This document shows, in pieces, positions 7,259 through 14,551 of a stretch of DNA of 36,745 bases (positions are counted from its first letter, which is position 1; the number at the start of each line of letters is the position of its first letter). The DNA is from Oscillospiraceae bacterium. Lineage in GTDB: Bacteria > Bacillota > Clostridia > Oscillospirales > QAMX01. The stretch is from contig SVLY01000023.1 in the NCBI GenBank assembly GCA_015067715.1, positions 1-36,745 of the forward strand, written 5' to 3'. The translations under genes were made by a program, and so were the position numbers. A model generated the notes under the pieces. That model worked only from the letters and a program-made list of their open reading frames with translations. It did not search any database and was not told where the DNA came from.

Positions 7259-7304
7259 TTGACATTGATAATAATATTATACATAATATTATTATCAATG
7301 TCAA
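7259..7304 (-). promoter_or_regulatory. abiE promoter embedded in a perfect 22-bp inverted repeat
   Basis: Two perfect 22-base arms with a 2-base centre. On the minus strand the palindrome contains TTGACA (7299-7304), a 17-base spacer and TATAAT (7276-7281), a full consensus promoter. On the plus strand the same symmetry gives TTGACA (7259-7264), 17 bases, then CATAAT, so a weaker divergent promoter is possible. Repressor binding here would cover both hexamers. It is a likely AbiEi operator. Confidence 0.88.
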
Positions 7305-7312
7305 CTCAAAAC

Positions 7313-7394
7313 TTGCCCGCAGGGCAAATATAACTGCGCAGCAATATAACTCGCCGGGGAGCAAAGCACGCTTTGCTCCCCGGCGAATATAACT
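7313..7394. repeat. Mini-hairpin array with AATATAACT spacers (copy 1)
   Basis: Three hairpins alternate with the constant 9-mer AATATAACT (7327-7335, 7343-7351, 7386-7394). The first is TTGCCC-GC-AGGGCAA, the second GCGCAGC, and the third a 16-bp perfect stem starting CGCCGGGGAGC (7352-7385). Read on the other strand, the order and spacer match the array at 22376-22502. Confidence 0.75.
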
Positions 7395-7402
7395 TAAATT
7401 AT

Positions 7403-8104
7403 TTACTCCCCGTCCGGTCCGCAGAAAAGGTCGCTTTCGATGTAGTCCACACCAAGGGCGACGCATGCGTCCAGAGCTTCTTTGGTGTTGGCGGTCCAGA
7501 GGGCGACCTTGAGACCCTTTGCGTGGAACTTTTCCACGATTTCCGGAGTGCAGCAGCCGTAGTACATATCGATATCGAAGCCGTATTCAAGGCATCTGTC
7601 CACGTCGGCGTTTATCTCGCCGCTGGTGAGCATTATCTGAAGCTCGGGGAAGGCCTTGTGGGTGCGGATGAGGTTGTCGAACTCGAAGGACTGCAGGGAG
7701 CACATCTTAAGGTCATAGACCTCCCGCGCCAGCTCGAAGGCGGCGTTGATCTGTTCGTCGGTGAAAACACCCTTGAATTCGATAAAGCAGACCATGTTTC
7801 CGTCGCGGCAGATCTCAAGATAGCGTCTGAAGGTGCATACCCGAAGGTCGGTATCGGTGAACCTGTTCAGCAGGGGCTTTGCGGTGAGCTCGGCATAGGT
7901 GGAGGTGGCAACGTCAAGCTCTGTGCCGTCCGCAAATTTTGCGGCATCGTCGTGGTTGACTACCAGAACGCCGTCCGCTGTGACGCGAACGTCGGTCTCG
8001 ATTCCGCCGGAGCCGTGGGCAACGGCCTTCAGAAAGGCCTCTTCGGTGTTCATCTGATAGCGGCCGCTGTAGCCGCGGTGGGCAATAAAGCAGATCATAT
8101 GCAA
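7403..8104 (-). CDS. Glycerophosphodiester phosphodiesterase family protein
   Basis: A 233-residue TIM-barrel protein of the GDPD family, which hydrolyses glycerophosphodiesters to glycerol-3-phosphate and an alcohol. The conserved marks are AHRGYSG (H9, R10) with NTEEAF, the metal site IETDVRVTADGVLVVNHDD (E36, D38, H51, D52), a mid-chain IEFKG, and a late VALWTANT. No signal peptide, so likely cytoplasmic. GGAGAG lies eight bases before the ATG at 8104. It is monocistronic with its own promoter and lies within the block separating fabH from acpP. A role in phospholipid turnover would suit that location but is inference. Confidence 0.9.
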   Translation of the reverse strand: MHMICFIAHRGYSGRYQMNTEEAFLKAVAHGSGGIETDVRVTADGVLVVNHDDAAKFADGTELDVATSTYAELTAKPLLNRFTDTDLRVCTFRRYLEICRDGNMVCFIEFKGVFTDEQINAAFELAREVYDLKMCSLQSFEFDNLIRTHKAFPELQIMLTSGEINADVDRCLEYGFDIDMYYGCCTPEIVEKFHAKGLKVALWTANTKEALDACVALGVDYIESDLFCGPDGE

Positions 8105-8140
8105 TAAACTCTCCGTTTCAAATAATTTTGTAACGGCTAT

Positions 8141-8169
8141 ATTATACCACGTTTTTTGCTTTCCGTCTA
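8141..8169 (-). promoter_or_regulatory. Promoter of the GDPD gene
   Basis: -10 TATAAT (8141-8146) preceded by GTGG, and a weak -35 TAGACG (8164-8169) with a 17-base spacer. The downstream bases ATAGCCG also follow the -10 of the glycosyltransferase promoter. Confidence 0.65.
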
Positions 8170-8182
8170 CACGGAACTGCCT

Positions 8183-8536
8183 TTATTTGCCCTGAAGTCT
8201 GTTTATATGTCCCTTATACACAGCAAGGGTTATAAGCACGCCTCCCAGCACCGCAAGTCCCCAGGCGGTGTTGCTGATAAGCTCTTTTTTTATCCGGTTT
8301 TTCCTCAGCTTTCCTGCAACCACCTGAAAGCGCAGGTTTTCCGGAGGTGTGACCGTCCGGGGGGAGGTCTTTTTTGACGTGCTGTTTTTATAGCTTTTTT
8401 CCATCTCCCGGTACTCTTCCCGGCAGGCCCCGCAGGAGTCGATATGCGCTCTCACCTCGGCCTCGGTCTCCGGGCTAAGCGCCCCGTCCCGGTACAGCAC
8501 GAAAATATCTCTCACCGCATTACAGCTTATACTCAT
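8183..8536 (-). CDS. Zinc-finger (zf-HC2) membrane anti-sigma factor
   Basis: A 117-residue protein with an N-terminal HxxxCxxC zinc-binding anti-sigma domain (H31, C35, C38 in HIDSCGACREEY), a basic linker, one membrane helix (about residues 91-107, TAWGLAVLGGVLITLAVY), and a ten-residue external tail. This is the usual layout of an anti-sigma factor that binds its ECF sigma factor at the membrane. It overlaps the sigma gene by four bases (ATGA), so the two are translationally coupled. The very short external part gives little room for a sensor domain; the zinc site itself could sense redox state or another protein could sense the signal. Confidence 0.85.
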   Translation of the reverse strand: MSISCNAVRDIFVLYRDGALSPETEAEVRAHIDSCGACREEYREMEKSYKNSTSKKTSPRTVTPPENLRFQVVAGKLRKNRIKKELISNTAWGLAVLGGVLITLAVYKGHINRLQGK

Positions 8537-9024
8537 TTCAACCTCTCCTTAAGCATGTTTTTCGCCCGAAAATAAATGACCTTTGCGGAATTTTCCGTTA
8601 TGCCCATGGTACTGCCTATCTGGGCAAAGCTGAGCTCCGCATAGACTCTCAGCATGACCACGTCCCGGTATTTGTCCGGAAGCTCCCACAGCAGCTCTCT
8701 CACCTTTTCCGTGACCATGCGCCGCATGACCCCGTCCTCCATGGTCTCCTCCGCCTCGCAATAGGTCTCCACCACCTCGGTGATGTCTATACACTCAAGA
8801 CCTTTTTTTCGGGATTTAAGGTGGGCGTAATAGGTGCGCTTTGCAATGGCGATAAGCCAGGTCAGAACCGAGCTTTCGCCCCGGAATTTGTGAAAGCCCT
8901 TCAGAGCCCGGAAAAAGGTCTCCTGGGTGAGCTCTTCGGCAACGGCCGGGTCGGAACAGAGCTTGTAGAGAAAGCTGTAGACCGCCGTTGAGTTTTCGTT
9001 GTATATCTGCTCGAATATCTCCGT
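8533..9024 (-). CDS. ECF-family RNA polymerase sigma factor, apparent ACG start
   Basis: A protein of about 163 residues with both ECF domains in one open frame: region 2 near the N-terminus (AEELTQETFFRALKGFHKFR, then WLIAIAKRTYYAHL) and region 4 at the end (LPDKYRDVVMLRVYAELSFAQIGSTMGI). The frame has no ATG, GTG or TTG before region 2. A TGA lies six bases upstream of an ACG at 9022-9024, which is exactly eight bases after AGGAGG (9033-9038) and where the family's ATG would lie (x-EIFEQIYN). A GTG one base from the same site is in another frame. The first standard start codon, at 8775, would lose region 2. Either ACG is used, the start was mutated, or there is a base error. It is coupled to the downstream anti-sigma gene. 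Confidence 0.8.
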   Translation of the reverse strand, partial: TEIFEQIYNENSTAVYSFLYKLCSDPAVAEELTQETFFRALKGFHKFRGESSVLTWLIAIAKRTYYAHLKSRKKGLECIDITEVVETYCEAEETMEDGVMRRMVTEKVRELLWELPDKYRDVVMLRVYAELSFAQIGSTMGITENSAKVIYFRAKNMLKERLK

Positions 9025-9074
9025 GGCTCACCCCTCCTCTCTCCGATTTCACGGTCGGGCTCTTACCTGAAAAG

Positions 9075-9103
9075 AGTATATACATTAACTTCGTTCCTGT
9101 AAA
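9075..9103 (-). promoter_or_regulatory. Sigma-A promoter of the ECF sigma/anti-sigma operon
   Basis: -35 TTTACA (9098-9103) and -10 TATACT (9075-9080) with a 17-base spacer. Confidence 0.75.
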
Positions 9104-9105
9104 GA

Positions 9106-9118
9106 GCAAAAGGTTACA
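9106..9118 (-). promoter_or_regulatory. TGTAACCTTTTGC box upstream of the ECF sigma gene
   Basis: The 13-base box is identical to that at 4751-4763 upstream of fabH. It lies just upstream of the sigma-A -35. It could be the -35 element of an autoregulatory ECF promoter, with CGAAGTT at the spacing where fabH has ACAAACC, although that second half matches poorly. Confidence 0.5.
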
Positions 9119-9141
9119 AAAATAAAAATAAATTTTTTCCC

Positions 9142-9174
9142 GTAACTTTCCCTTTCTCCGGGGCAACAAACCGG
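9142..9174 (+). promoter_or_regulatory. Two-part upstream motif of acpP (GTAAC + ACAAACCGG)
   Basis: GTAACTTT (9142-9149) and ACAAACCGG (9166-9174) are at the same 24-base offset as upstream of fabH. They lie 49 bases before the acpP ATG, against 42 bases for fabH. I see no sigma-A promoter here. Confidence 0.5.
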
Positions 9175-9222
9175 GTAAACAGCCCTCGCAAAAGGGGGCG
9201 AAAATTAAGGAGAAAAAACAAA

Positions 9223-9453
9223 ATGGAACTTGAAAAGATCAAAGAGATAATGGCAGAGACCGTAGACTTCGACGTTGAGACCCTCACAGAGGAGACCCGC
9301 TTTGACTCCATGGGACTTGACTCCCTGGACGTTGTTGACCTTCTCATGCGCGTTGACGAGACCTTTGGCACCCAGACCCAGCCCGGACCCCACCTTGCCA
9401 CCGTGGGCGACCTTATCGAAAGCATCAGGGCTCAGCAGAACAATGAGCAGTAA
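9223..9453 (+). CDS. acpP: Acyl carrier protein
   Basis: A 76-residue acidic acyl carrier protein. The phosphopantetheine attachment serine lies in GLDSLD (S34), followed by the helix VVDLLMRVDETFG. It carries the growing acyl chain between the Fab enzymes. AAGGAG lies eleven bases before the ATG, in the same TAAGGAGAAAAAAC context as fabH. It is the first gene of the eight-gene acpP-accA run, and its end overlaps the start of fabK. Confidence 0.95.
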   Translation: MELEKIKEIMAETVDFDVETLTEETRFDSMGLDSLDVVDLLMRVDETFGTQTQPGPHLATVGDLIESIRAQQNNEQ

Positions 9454-10390
9454 CCCCATCTGCCGTCTGACGGGCATCGAAAAGCCCGTCTTCCAGGGGG
9501 GCATGGCCTGGATATCCGAGGCAAATCTTGCCGCGGCGGTGTCCAACGCCGGGGGGCTTGGGATAATCTCCGCCGGAAACGCGCCGGAGAGCTGCGTTTC
9601 CCAACAGATAGACCTTATCCGCACCCTCACCGACCGCCCCTTTGGGGTGAACCTTATGCTCCAGAGCCCCAGCGCCGAGGCCGTTGCCCATCTTCTCGCA
9701 AAAAAGAGGGTGCCCGTTATAACCACGGGAGCGGGAAGTGCAGGGAAATTCATTCCCGAATGGAAAGAAGCCGGGTGCGTGGTCATCCCCGTTGTGGCCA
9801 GCGTTGCCATGGCAAAAATGGCGGTCAGATCCGGCGCGGATGCCGTCATTGCCGAGGGCGGCGAGTCCGGCGGACACATCGGCGAGCTCACCACCATGGC
9901 CCTCGTTCCCCAGGTGTGCGACGCCGTGGACGTTCCCGTTATTGCCGCCGGAGGCATTGCAGACGGCCGCGGCATGGCCGCCGCCATGTGCCTTGGCGCC
10001 CGGGGCGTTCAGATGGGCACGGTCTTCCTCTCCGCCCAGGAGTGCCGCGTCCACGAAAACTATAAGCAGGCAGTGCTCTCTGCCGGGGACATCTCCACGG
10101 TGGTCACCGGCCGCCGCTTTCAGGCAAGCTCCTGCCGGTGCATAAAGAACAGCTTCACCCGGGAATTTCTCCGCAGGGAATACTCCCCTGAAGCCACCCC
10201 CGAAAAGATCGCCTCTCTGGGTGTTGGGGCGCTTCGCACCGCCGCAGTGGACGGGGACGTGAAAAACGGCTGTGTGCTGGCCGGCCAGATCTCCGGCATG
10301 GTAAACTCCCGCCGCACCGCCGCAGAAATTATCGACTCCACGCTTTCCGGGTGCAGAGAGCTTTTGAAAGGAACAGAAATATGTCCGTGA
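9443..10390 (+). CDS. fabK: Enoyl-ACP reductase II (FMN-dependent)
   Basis: A 315-residue flavoprotein of the nitronate monooxygenase/FabK family that reduces enoyl-ACP in the last step of each elongation cycle. Marks are FQGGMAWI near the N-terminus, NAGGLGIIS, EGGESGGHIGELTTM with the likely catalytic His145, and the FMN phosphate loop VIAAGGIADGRGM. The start at 9443 lies within acpP, overlapping by 11 bases; an upstream in-frame start would cover most of acpP. There is no FabI in the window. FabK-type reductases are typical of many Firmicutes and are not inhibited by triclosan. Confidence 0.94.
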   Translation: MSSNPICRLTGIEKPVFQGGMAWISEANLAAAVSNAGGLGIISAGNAPESCVSQQIDLIRTLTDRPFGVNLMLQSPSAEAVAHLLAKKRVPVITTGAGSAGKFIPEWKEAGCVVIPVVASVAMAKMAVRSGADAVIAEGGESGGHIGELTTMALVPQVCDAVDVPVIAAGGIADGRGMAAAMCLGARGVQMGTVFLSAQECRVHENYKQAVLSAGDISTVVTGRRFQASSCRCIKNSFTREFLRREYSPEATPEKIASLGVGALRTAAVDGDVKNGCVLAGQISGMVNSRRTAAEIIDSTLSGCRELLKGTEICP

Positions 10391-11292
10391 TCGCATTTGT
10401 ATTTTCCGGCCAGGGCGCTCAGCGCCGGGGTATGGGTCTGGACTTTGCCGCCGCCGACCCTGAGATCGCCCGGCTTTTCCACATGGCCGAGACCCTTCGG
10501 CCGGGAACTCTTGACAATCTGAAGAGCGAAGACCCCGGGGTTCTCAAAGCCACCGAAAACACCCAGCCCGGTCTCTATCTTGCAGACCTTGCCGCGGCAA
10601 TTTATCTTCAGAACCTCGGCATCTGCCCCTCCGCCCTTGCAGGCTTCAGCCTTGGGGAGCTCCCCGCCCTTGCCTTTGGGGGAGCGTTTTCCCGGGAAGA
10701 GGGCTTCCGCATGGTCTGCCGCAGAGGCGAGCTCATGGGCAGAGAGGCAAAAAAGTCCGACGCCGGCATGGCCGCAGTGCTAAGGCTTGAAAACGGCACC
10801 GTCGAGGCGATCTGCCGCGAACACGGCGTCTACCCCGTGAACTACAATTCCCCGGGTCAGCTGGTCGTCTCCGGAGAAAAGGCCGCTCTTGCCGCCGCGA
10901 CCGAGGCCTTCAAGGCCGCAGGGGGCAGAGTGATGCCCCTGGCTGTGAGCGGAGCCTTCCACTCTCCCTATATGTCAAAGGCCGCAGAGGATTTCGGAAG
11001 CTACCTTTCGGACAAAACAAGCGTTACCCCCATCATCCCCGTTTACGCAAACGCAACTGCACGCCCCTACTACGCGCCTCCCCATCTGACCCTTGCCTCT
11101 CAGATAGACCACCCCGTGCTCTGGGAACAGACCGTGCGGGAAATGTCCCGCTCCGGGGTCGACACCTTTATTGAGGTGGGCGTTGGTTCCACCCTCGCAA
11201 AGCTCATATCAAAGACTCTGCCGGGTGCAGCGGTGTACTCCGTTGAGTCCCCGGAGGGCGCAAAAGCGGTTGCCCGGGAGGTGGCGGGATGA
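10381..11292 (+). CDS. fabD: Malonyl-CoA:ACP transacylase
   Basis: A 303-residue enzyme that moves malonyl from CoA to ACP. The N-terminal FSGQGAQ, nucleophile Ser90 in GFSLGE, Arg115 in CRRGELM, NSPGQLVVSG and His194 in GAFHSPYM are all present. The residue before the nucleophile serine is Phe, where the family has mostly His (GHSxGE); the catalytic Ser/His pair itself is intact. AAAGGAA precedes the ATG at 10381. It overlaps the end of fabK by ten bases and the start of fabG by four. Confidence 0.94.
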   Translation: MSVIAFVFSGQGAQRRGMGLDFAAADPEIARLFHMAETLRPGTLDNLKSEDPGVLKATENTQPGLYLADLAAAIYLQNLGICPSALAGFSLGELPALAFGGAFSREEGFRMVCRRGELMGREAKKSDAGMAAVLRLENGTVEAICREHGVYPVNYNSPGQLVVSGEKAALAAATEAFKAAGGRVMPLAVSGAFHSPYMSKAAEDFGSYLSDKTSVTPIIPVYANATARPYYAPPHLTLASQIDHPVLWEQTVREMSRSGVDTFIEVGVGSTLAKLISKTLPGAAVYSVESPEGAKAVAREVAG

Positions 11293-12020
11293 GTCTGAAG
11301 GGAAAAGTCGCCGTTGTCACCGGGGGCTCCCGGGGCATCGGCAAGGCCATATGCCTTGAGCTTGCCGCCTGCGGCGCGGATATCGCCTTTTTTGCCCGCA
11401 GGCCCGCACCGGAGGTCGAGGCAGAGCTTTCCGCTCTGGGGGTGAGGGCAAAGTGCTACCCTGCGGACGTTGCAGACTACTCTGCCGTAAGTGATACCTT
11501 CCGGGAGGTCGTTTCGGATTTTGGCACGGTGGACATTCTGGTCAACAACGCCGGAATAACCTGCGACAAGCTCCTTCTCTCCATGACCCCCGAGGATTTC
11601 GACGGGGTCGTAAAAACCAATCTCTACGGGGTCTTTAACACAGTAAAACAGGTGTACCCCATATTTATGAGAAAGCGCAGCGGACGAATCATTAACGTGA
11701 GCTCCGTTTCGGGGCTTATCGGCAACCCCGGTCAGGCAAACTACTCTGCCTCAAAGGCCGGAGTTATCGGTCTGACAAAGGCCGTTGCCCGGGAGCTCGG
11801 CCCCCGGGGCGTCACCTGCAACGCCATTGCACCGGGCTTTGTGGAAACGGACATGACAGCCGGCCTTCCCGACATCGCCGGGCTGAAGGCCTCCATCCCC
11901 GCACGGCGCTTCGGCCGTCCCGAAGAGATCGCCGCCTGTGCGGCCTGGCTTGCCTCAGACGGCGCATCCTACGTCAACGGCGCGGTCATCACCGCAGACG
12001 GCGGCATGACCTGCCACTAA
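11289..12020 (+). CDS. fabG: 3-oxoacyl-ACP reductase
   Basis: A 243-residue short-chain dehydrogenase that reduces 3-ketoacyl-ACP with NADPH. The cofactor motif TGGSRGIGKAI (residues 11-21), NNAG (87-90), the catalytic Ser in INVSSVSG, and YSASK (Y152, K156) are all present. It starts within the fabD stop (ATGA). A gap of 34 bases to fabF is the largest inside the acpP-accA run. Confidence 0.95.
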   Translation: MSLKGKVAVVTGGSRGIGKAICLELAACGADIAFFARRPAPEVEAELSALGVRAKCYPADVADYSAVSDTFREVVSDFGTVDILVNNAGITCDKLLLSMTPEDFDGVVKTNLYGVFNTVKQVYPIFMRKRSGRIINVSSVSGLIGNPGQANYSASKAGVIGLTKAVARELGPRGVTCNAIAPGFVETDMTAGLPDIAGLKASIPARRFGRPEEIAACAAWLASDGASYVNGAVITADGGMTCH

Positions 12021-12054
12021 ACCAGATCCTCCCTTTTTGAAAGGACGCAGAACT

Positions 12055-13284
12055 ATGAACAGAGTTGTAATTACAGGCCTTGGAGCCGTGACCCCCGTCG
12101 GAAACGACGTGAACGCATATTGGAGCTCGCTGAAGGCAGGAATTTCCGGCATTGCCCCGGTTACAGACCCCGCCGTTACCGCCACGGGCTGCAACGTTGC
12201 CGCTCAGGTGAAAAACTTCGATCCCAAGGCCATCTTCGATAAATCCACCGTCTACCGCACCGACCCCTTCGTGCTCTACTCCATGGTCGCCTCCGACGAG
12301 GCCATGGCCGACAGCGGCCTTTCGGGAAAGGTCGACCCCCGCGCCTTCGGCGTTTACATGGGCTCCGGAGTGGGCGGCATACACACCCTCTGCGAAAACG
12401 AAAGCGCACTTAACGCAAAGGGTCCCCGTTTTGTAAACGCCCACTTTGTGCCAAAGATGATCATAAACATGGCCGCAGGCCAGCTTGCCATCCGCCACAA
12501 GGCCAACGGAAACGTTATCTGCATTTCCACCGCCTGCGCCACGGGAAGCACGGCCATCGGCGAGGCCTACCGCGCCATTGCCCACGGCTATCTCACCGCC
12601 GCCATCGCCGGAGGAAGCGAGGCCGCCGTGACCCCCCTCACCGCCGCGGGCTTTATTAACTGCATGGCTCTCACCCGCGCCGAAGACCCGAGCCTTGCCT
12701 GTCTGCCCTTCGACAGCCGCAGAGCGGGCTTCGTCCTTGGGGAAGGCGCCGCCGTGCTGATCTTAGAGGAATACTCCCACGCCCTTGCCCGGGGAGCTCA
12801 TATCTACGCCGAGATAACCGGCTACGGCGCCACCTGCGACGCCTACCACGTCACAAGCCCCTCCCCCACGGGAGAAGAGATCGCCCGGGCGATAAAAGAG
12901 GGTCTGGGAGACACGGAATTCGTCCCGGAGACCACCTACGTCAACGCCCACGGCACGGGCACGCCCCTGAACGACGTAACCGAGACAAATGCCATAAAGC
13001 TTGCCTTCGGCAATGACGCATACAGGCTCCGGGTGAGCTCCACAAAGTCCATGACCGGACATATGCTGGGCGCCGCCGGTGCCGCAGAGGCCATCGCCGC
13101 GGTCAAGGCCCTTGATGAGGGCATCGTTCCTCCCACAATTAACCTGAACTCCCCCGATCCCAGGTGCGATCTGAACTACACCCCCAATTCTGCGGTGTGC
13201 GCCCAAATAGACACGGCTGTCTCCACCTCCCTTGGCTTTGGCGGCCACAACGCCTGCCTCGTGTTCAAAAAGGTGAGCAGATGA
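12055..13284 (+). CDS. fabF: 3-oxoacyl-ACP synthase II (KAS II)
   Basis: A 409-residue condensing enzyme for chain elongation. The Cys-His-His triad is Cys161 in STACATG, His299 in NAHGTGTPLND and His336 in MTGHMLGAAG. AAAGGAC lies eight bases before the ATG at 12055; an in-frame TTG at 12037 overlaps the binding site and is rejected. The stop overlaps the fabZ start. In many Clostridia accB follows here, but it is absent. Confidence 0.95.
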   Translation: MNRVVITGLGAVTPVGNDVNAYWSSLKAGISGIAPVTDPAVTATGCNVAAQVKNFDPKAIFDKSTVYRTDPFVLYSMVASDEAMADSGLSGKVDPRAFGVYMGSGVGGIHTLCENESALNAKGPRFVNAHFVPKMIINMAAGQLAIRHKANGNVICISTACATGSTAIGEAYRAIAHGYLTAAIAGGSEAAVTPLTAAGFINCMALTRAEDPSLACLPFDSRRAGFVLGEGAAVLILEEYSHALARGAHIYAEITGYGATCDAYHVTSPSPTGEEIARAIKEGLGDTEFVPETTYVNAHGTGTPLNDVTETNAIKLAFGNDAYRLRVSSTKSMTGHMLGAAGAAEAIAAVKALDEGIVPPTINLNSPDPRCDLNYTPNSAVCAQIDTAVSTSLGFGGHNACLVFKKVSR

Positions 13285-13715
13285 ACAGAGCTCAGCTTGA
13301 AAACCTGCTCCCCCACAGGGGAACGATGCTCCTGCCGGACAGCGCAGAGCTCACCCCCGATGGCACCGCCCGGGGAGAAAGGCTTATCCGGGGGGACGAA
13401 TTCTTTCTGGACGGGCATTTTCCAGACGATCCCATCGTTCCCGGTGTGATACTCTGCGAGCTTTTGGCTCAGACCGCCTGCGTTCTGCTTTCCCACAGGG
13501 CGGGAGGCTGTAAGACCCTGCTCACAGGGCTTGACCGGGTCAGATTCAAAAACCCCGTGCGCCCCGGTGATACGGCGGTCACCCAATGCAAAATAGTCGG
13601 GCAGATGGGAAATTTCTACACCGCCGAGGGCACCGTAAGCGTTAAGGATACCCTCTGCGCCACAGCCAGATTCTCATTTGCCCTCATCCCTGCAACAAAG
13701 GCGGAAAACGTATGA
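13281..13715 (+). CDS. fabZ: 3-hydroxyacyl-ACP dehydratase
   Basis: A 144-residue hot-dog-fold dehydratase. The signature GHFPDDPIVPGV contains catalytic His46, and Glu60 lies in LCELLAQ. It removes water from 3-hydroxyacyl-ACP. It overlaps fabF by four bases and accD by four bases. These tight joins show that accB and accC, commonly found on either side of fabZ in related clusters, are cleanly missing rather than decayed. Confidence 0.94.
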   Translation: MNRAQLENLLPHRGTMLLPDSAELTPDGTARGERLIRGDEFFLDGHFPDDPIVPGVILCELLAQTACVLLSHRAGGCKTLLTGLDRVRFKNPVRPGDTAVTQCKIVGQMGNFYTAEGTVSVKDTLCATARFSFALIPATKAENV

Positions 13716-14551
13716 ACGGAATTTTTTCTTCTCTTGCAAACGCAATACGGCCAAGGTCCGACGAAAAGCGCACCTGCAATTTCTGCAGGGCGGAGCACTC
13801 CGCGTCTGCGCTGGCAAACAATCTCAATATCTGCCCTCAGTGCGGAAAATACCTCTCCCTCTCCCCCCGGGAGCGTATCGGGCTGGTGGCGGACAAACGC
13901 TCCTTTGCAGAGATGTCTAAAGGACTGAAAAGCGTGGACTTTCTCCAGTTCCCCGGCTACTCCGACAAGCTCCAGAAGGCTGAAAAGCTCTGCGGAGAGG
14001 GAGACGCCGTTGTTATCGGCACGGCAAAAACCGAAGGTCTGCCCTACGTGATCTTCGTTATGGACCAGCGCTTTATAATGGCCAGCATGGGCTCTGTGGT
14101 GGGCGAAAAGCTCACCCGCGCCTTTGAATACGCCACAGAGGAGGAGCTTCCCGTCATCGGCTTTGCGGCCTCGGGCGGCGCCAGAATGCAGGAGGGTATA
14201 CTCAGCCTCATGCAGATGGCAAAGGTCTCCTCCGCGGTGAAAAAGCACTCCGAAGGTGGAAACCTCTTCATCTCCGTGCTCACAAACCCCACCACTGGCG
14301 GCGTTACCGCATCCTTTGCAATGCAGGGGGACATTATTCTCGCCGAGCCCGGAGCAACGGTGGGCTTTGCGGGAAGGCGCGTTGTTGAACAGACCACAAA
14401 AACCGGCCTTCCCCAGAATTTCCAGAGCGCAGAGTTCGTCTGCGACCACGGGTTTATAGACAGAGTCGTGCCAAGAAAGGAGCTTCGCTCCACTCTGGGC
14501 TCACTGCTCCGCACCCACAGCACAAAATTCTACACAGGTGACGCCATATGA
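13712..14551 (+). CDS. accD: Acetyl-CoA carboxylase carboxyltransferase, beta subunit
   Basis: A 279-residue carboxyltransferase beta chain. The N-terminal zinc ribbon has Cys22, Cys25, Cys41 and Cys44 (CNFC...CPQC). The crotonase-like core carries AASGGARMQEGI and TNPTTGGVTASFAM. With AccA it transfers CO2 from carboxybiotin to acetyl-CoA. It overlaps fabZ and accA by a few bases each, so the subunits are translated in a coupled manner. Confidence 0.95.
   Translation: MNGIFSSLANAIRPRSDEKRTCNFCRAEHSASALANNLNICPQCGKYLSLSPRERIGLVADKRSFAEMSKGLKSVDFLQFPGYSDKLQKAEKLCGEGDAVVIGTAKTEGLPYVIFVMDQRFIMASMGSVVGEKLTRAFEYATEEELPVIGFAASGGARMQEGILSLMQMAKVSSAVKKHSEGGNLFISVLTNPTTGGVTASFAMQGDIILAEPGATVGFAGRRVVEQTTKTGLPQNFQSAEFVCDHGFIDRVVPRKELRSTLGSLLRTHSTKFYTGDAI

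Noticed and set aside
8533-8775. The ECF sigma gene as a truncated 80-residue protein starting at 8775
   Set aside because: The same frame stays open upstream and encodes a complete region 2 with a consensus binding site at the right distance, so the longer gene with an unusual start is more likely.
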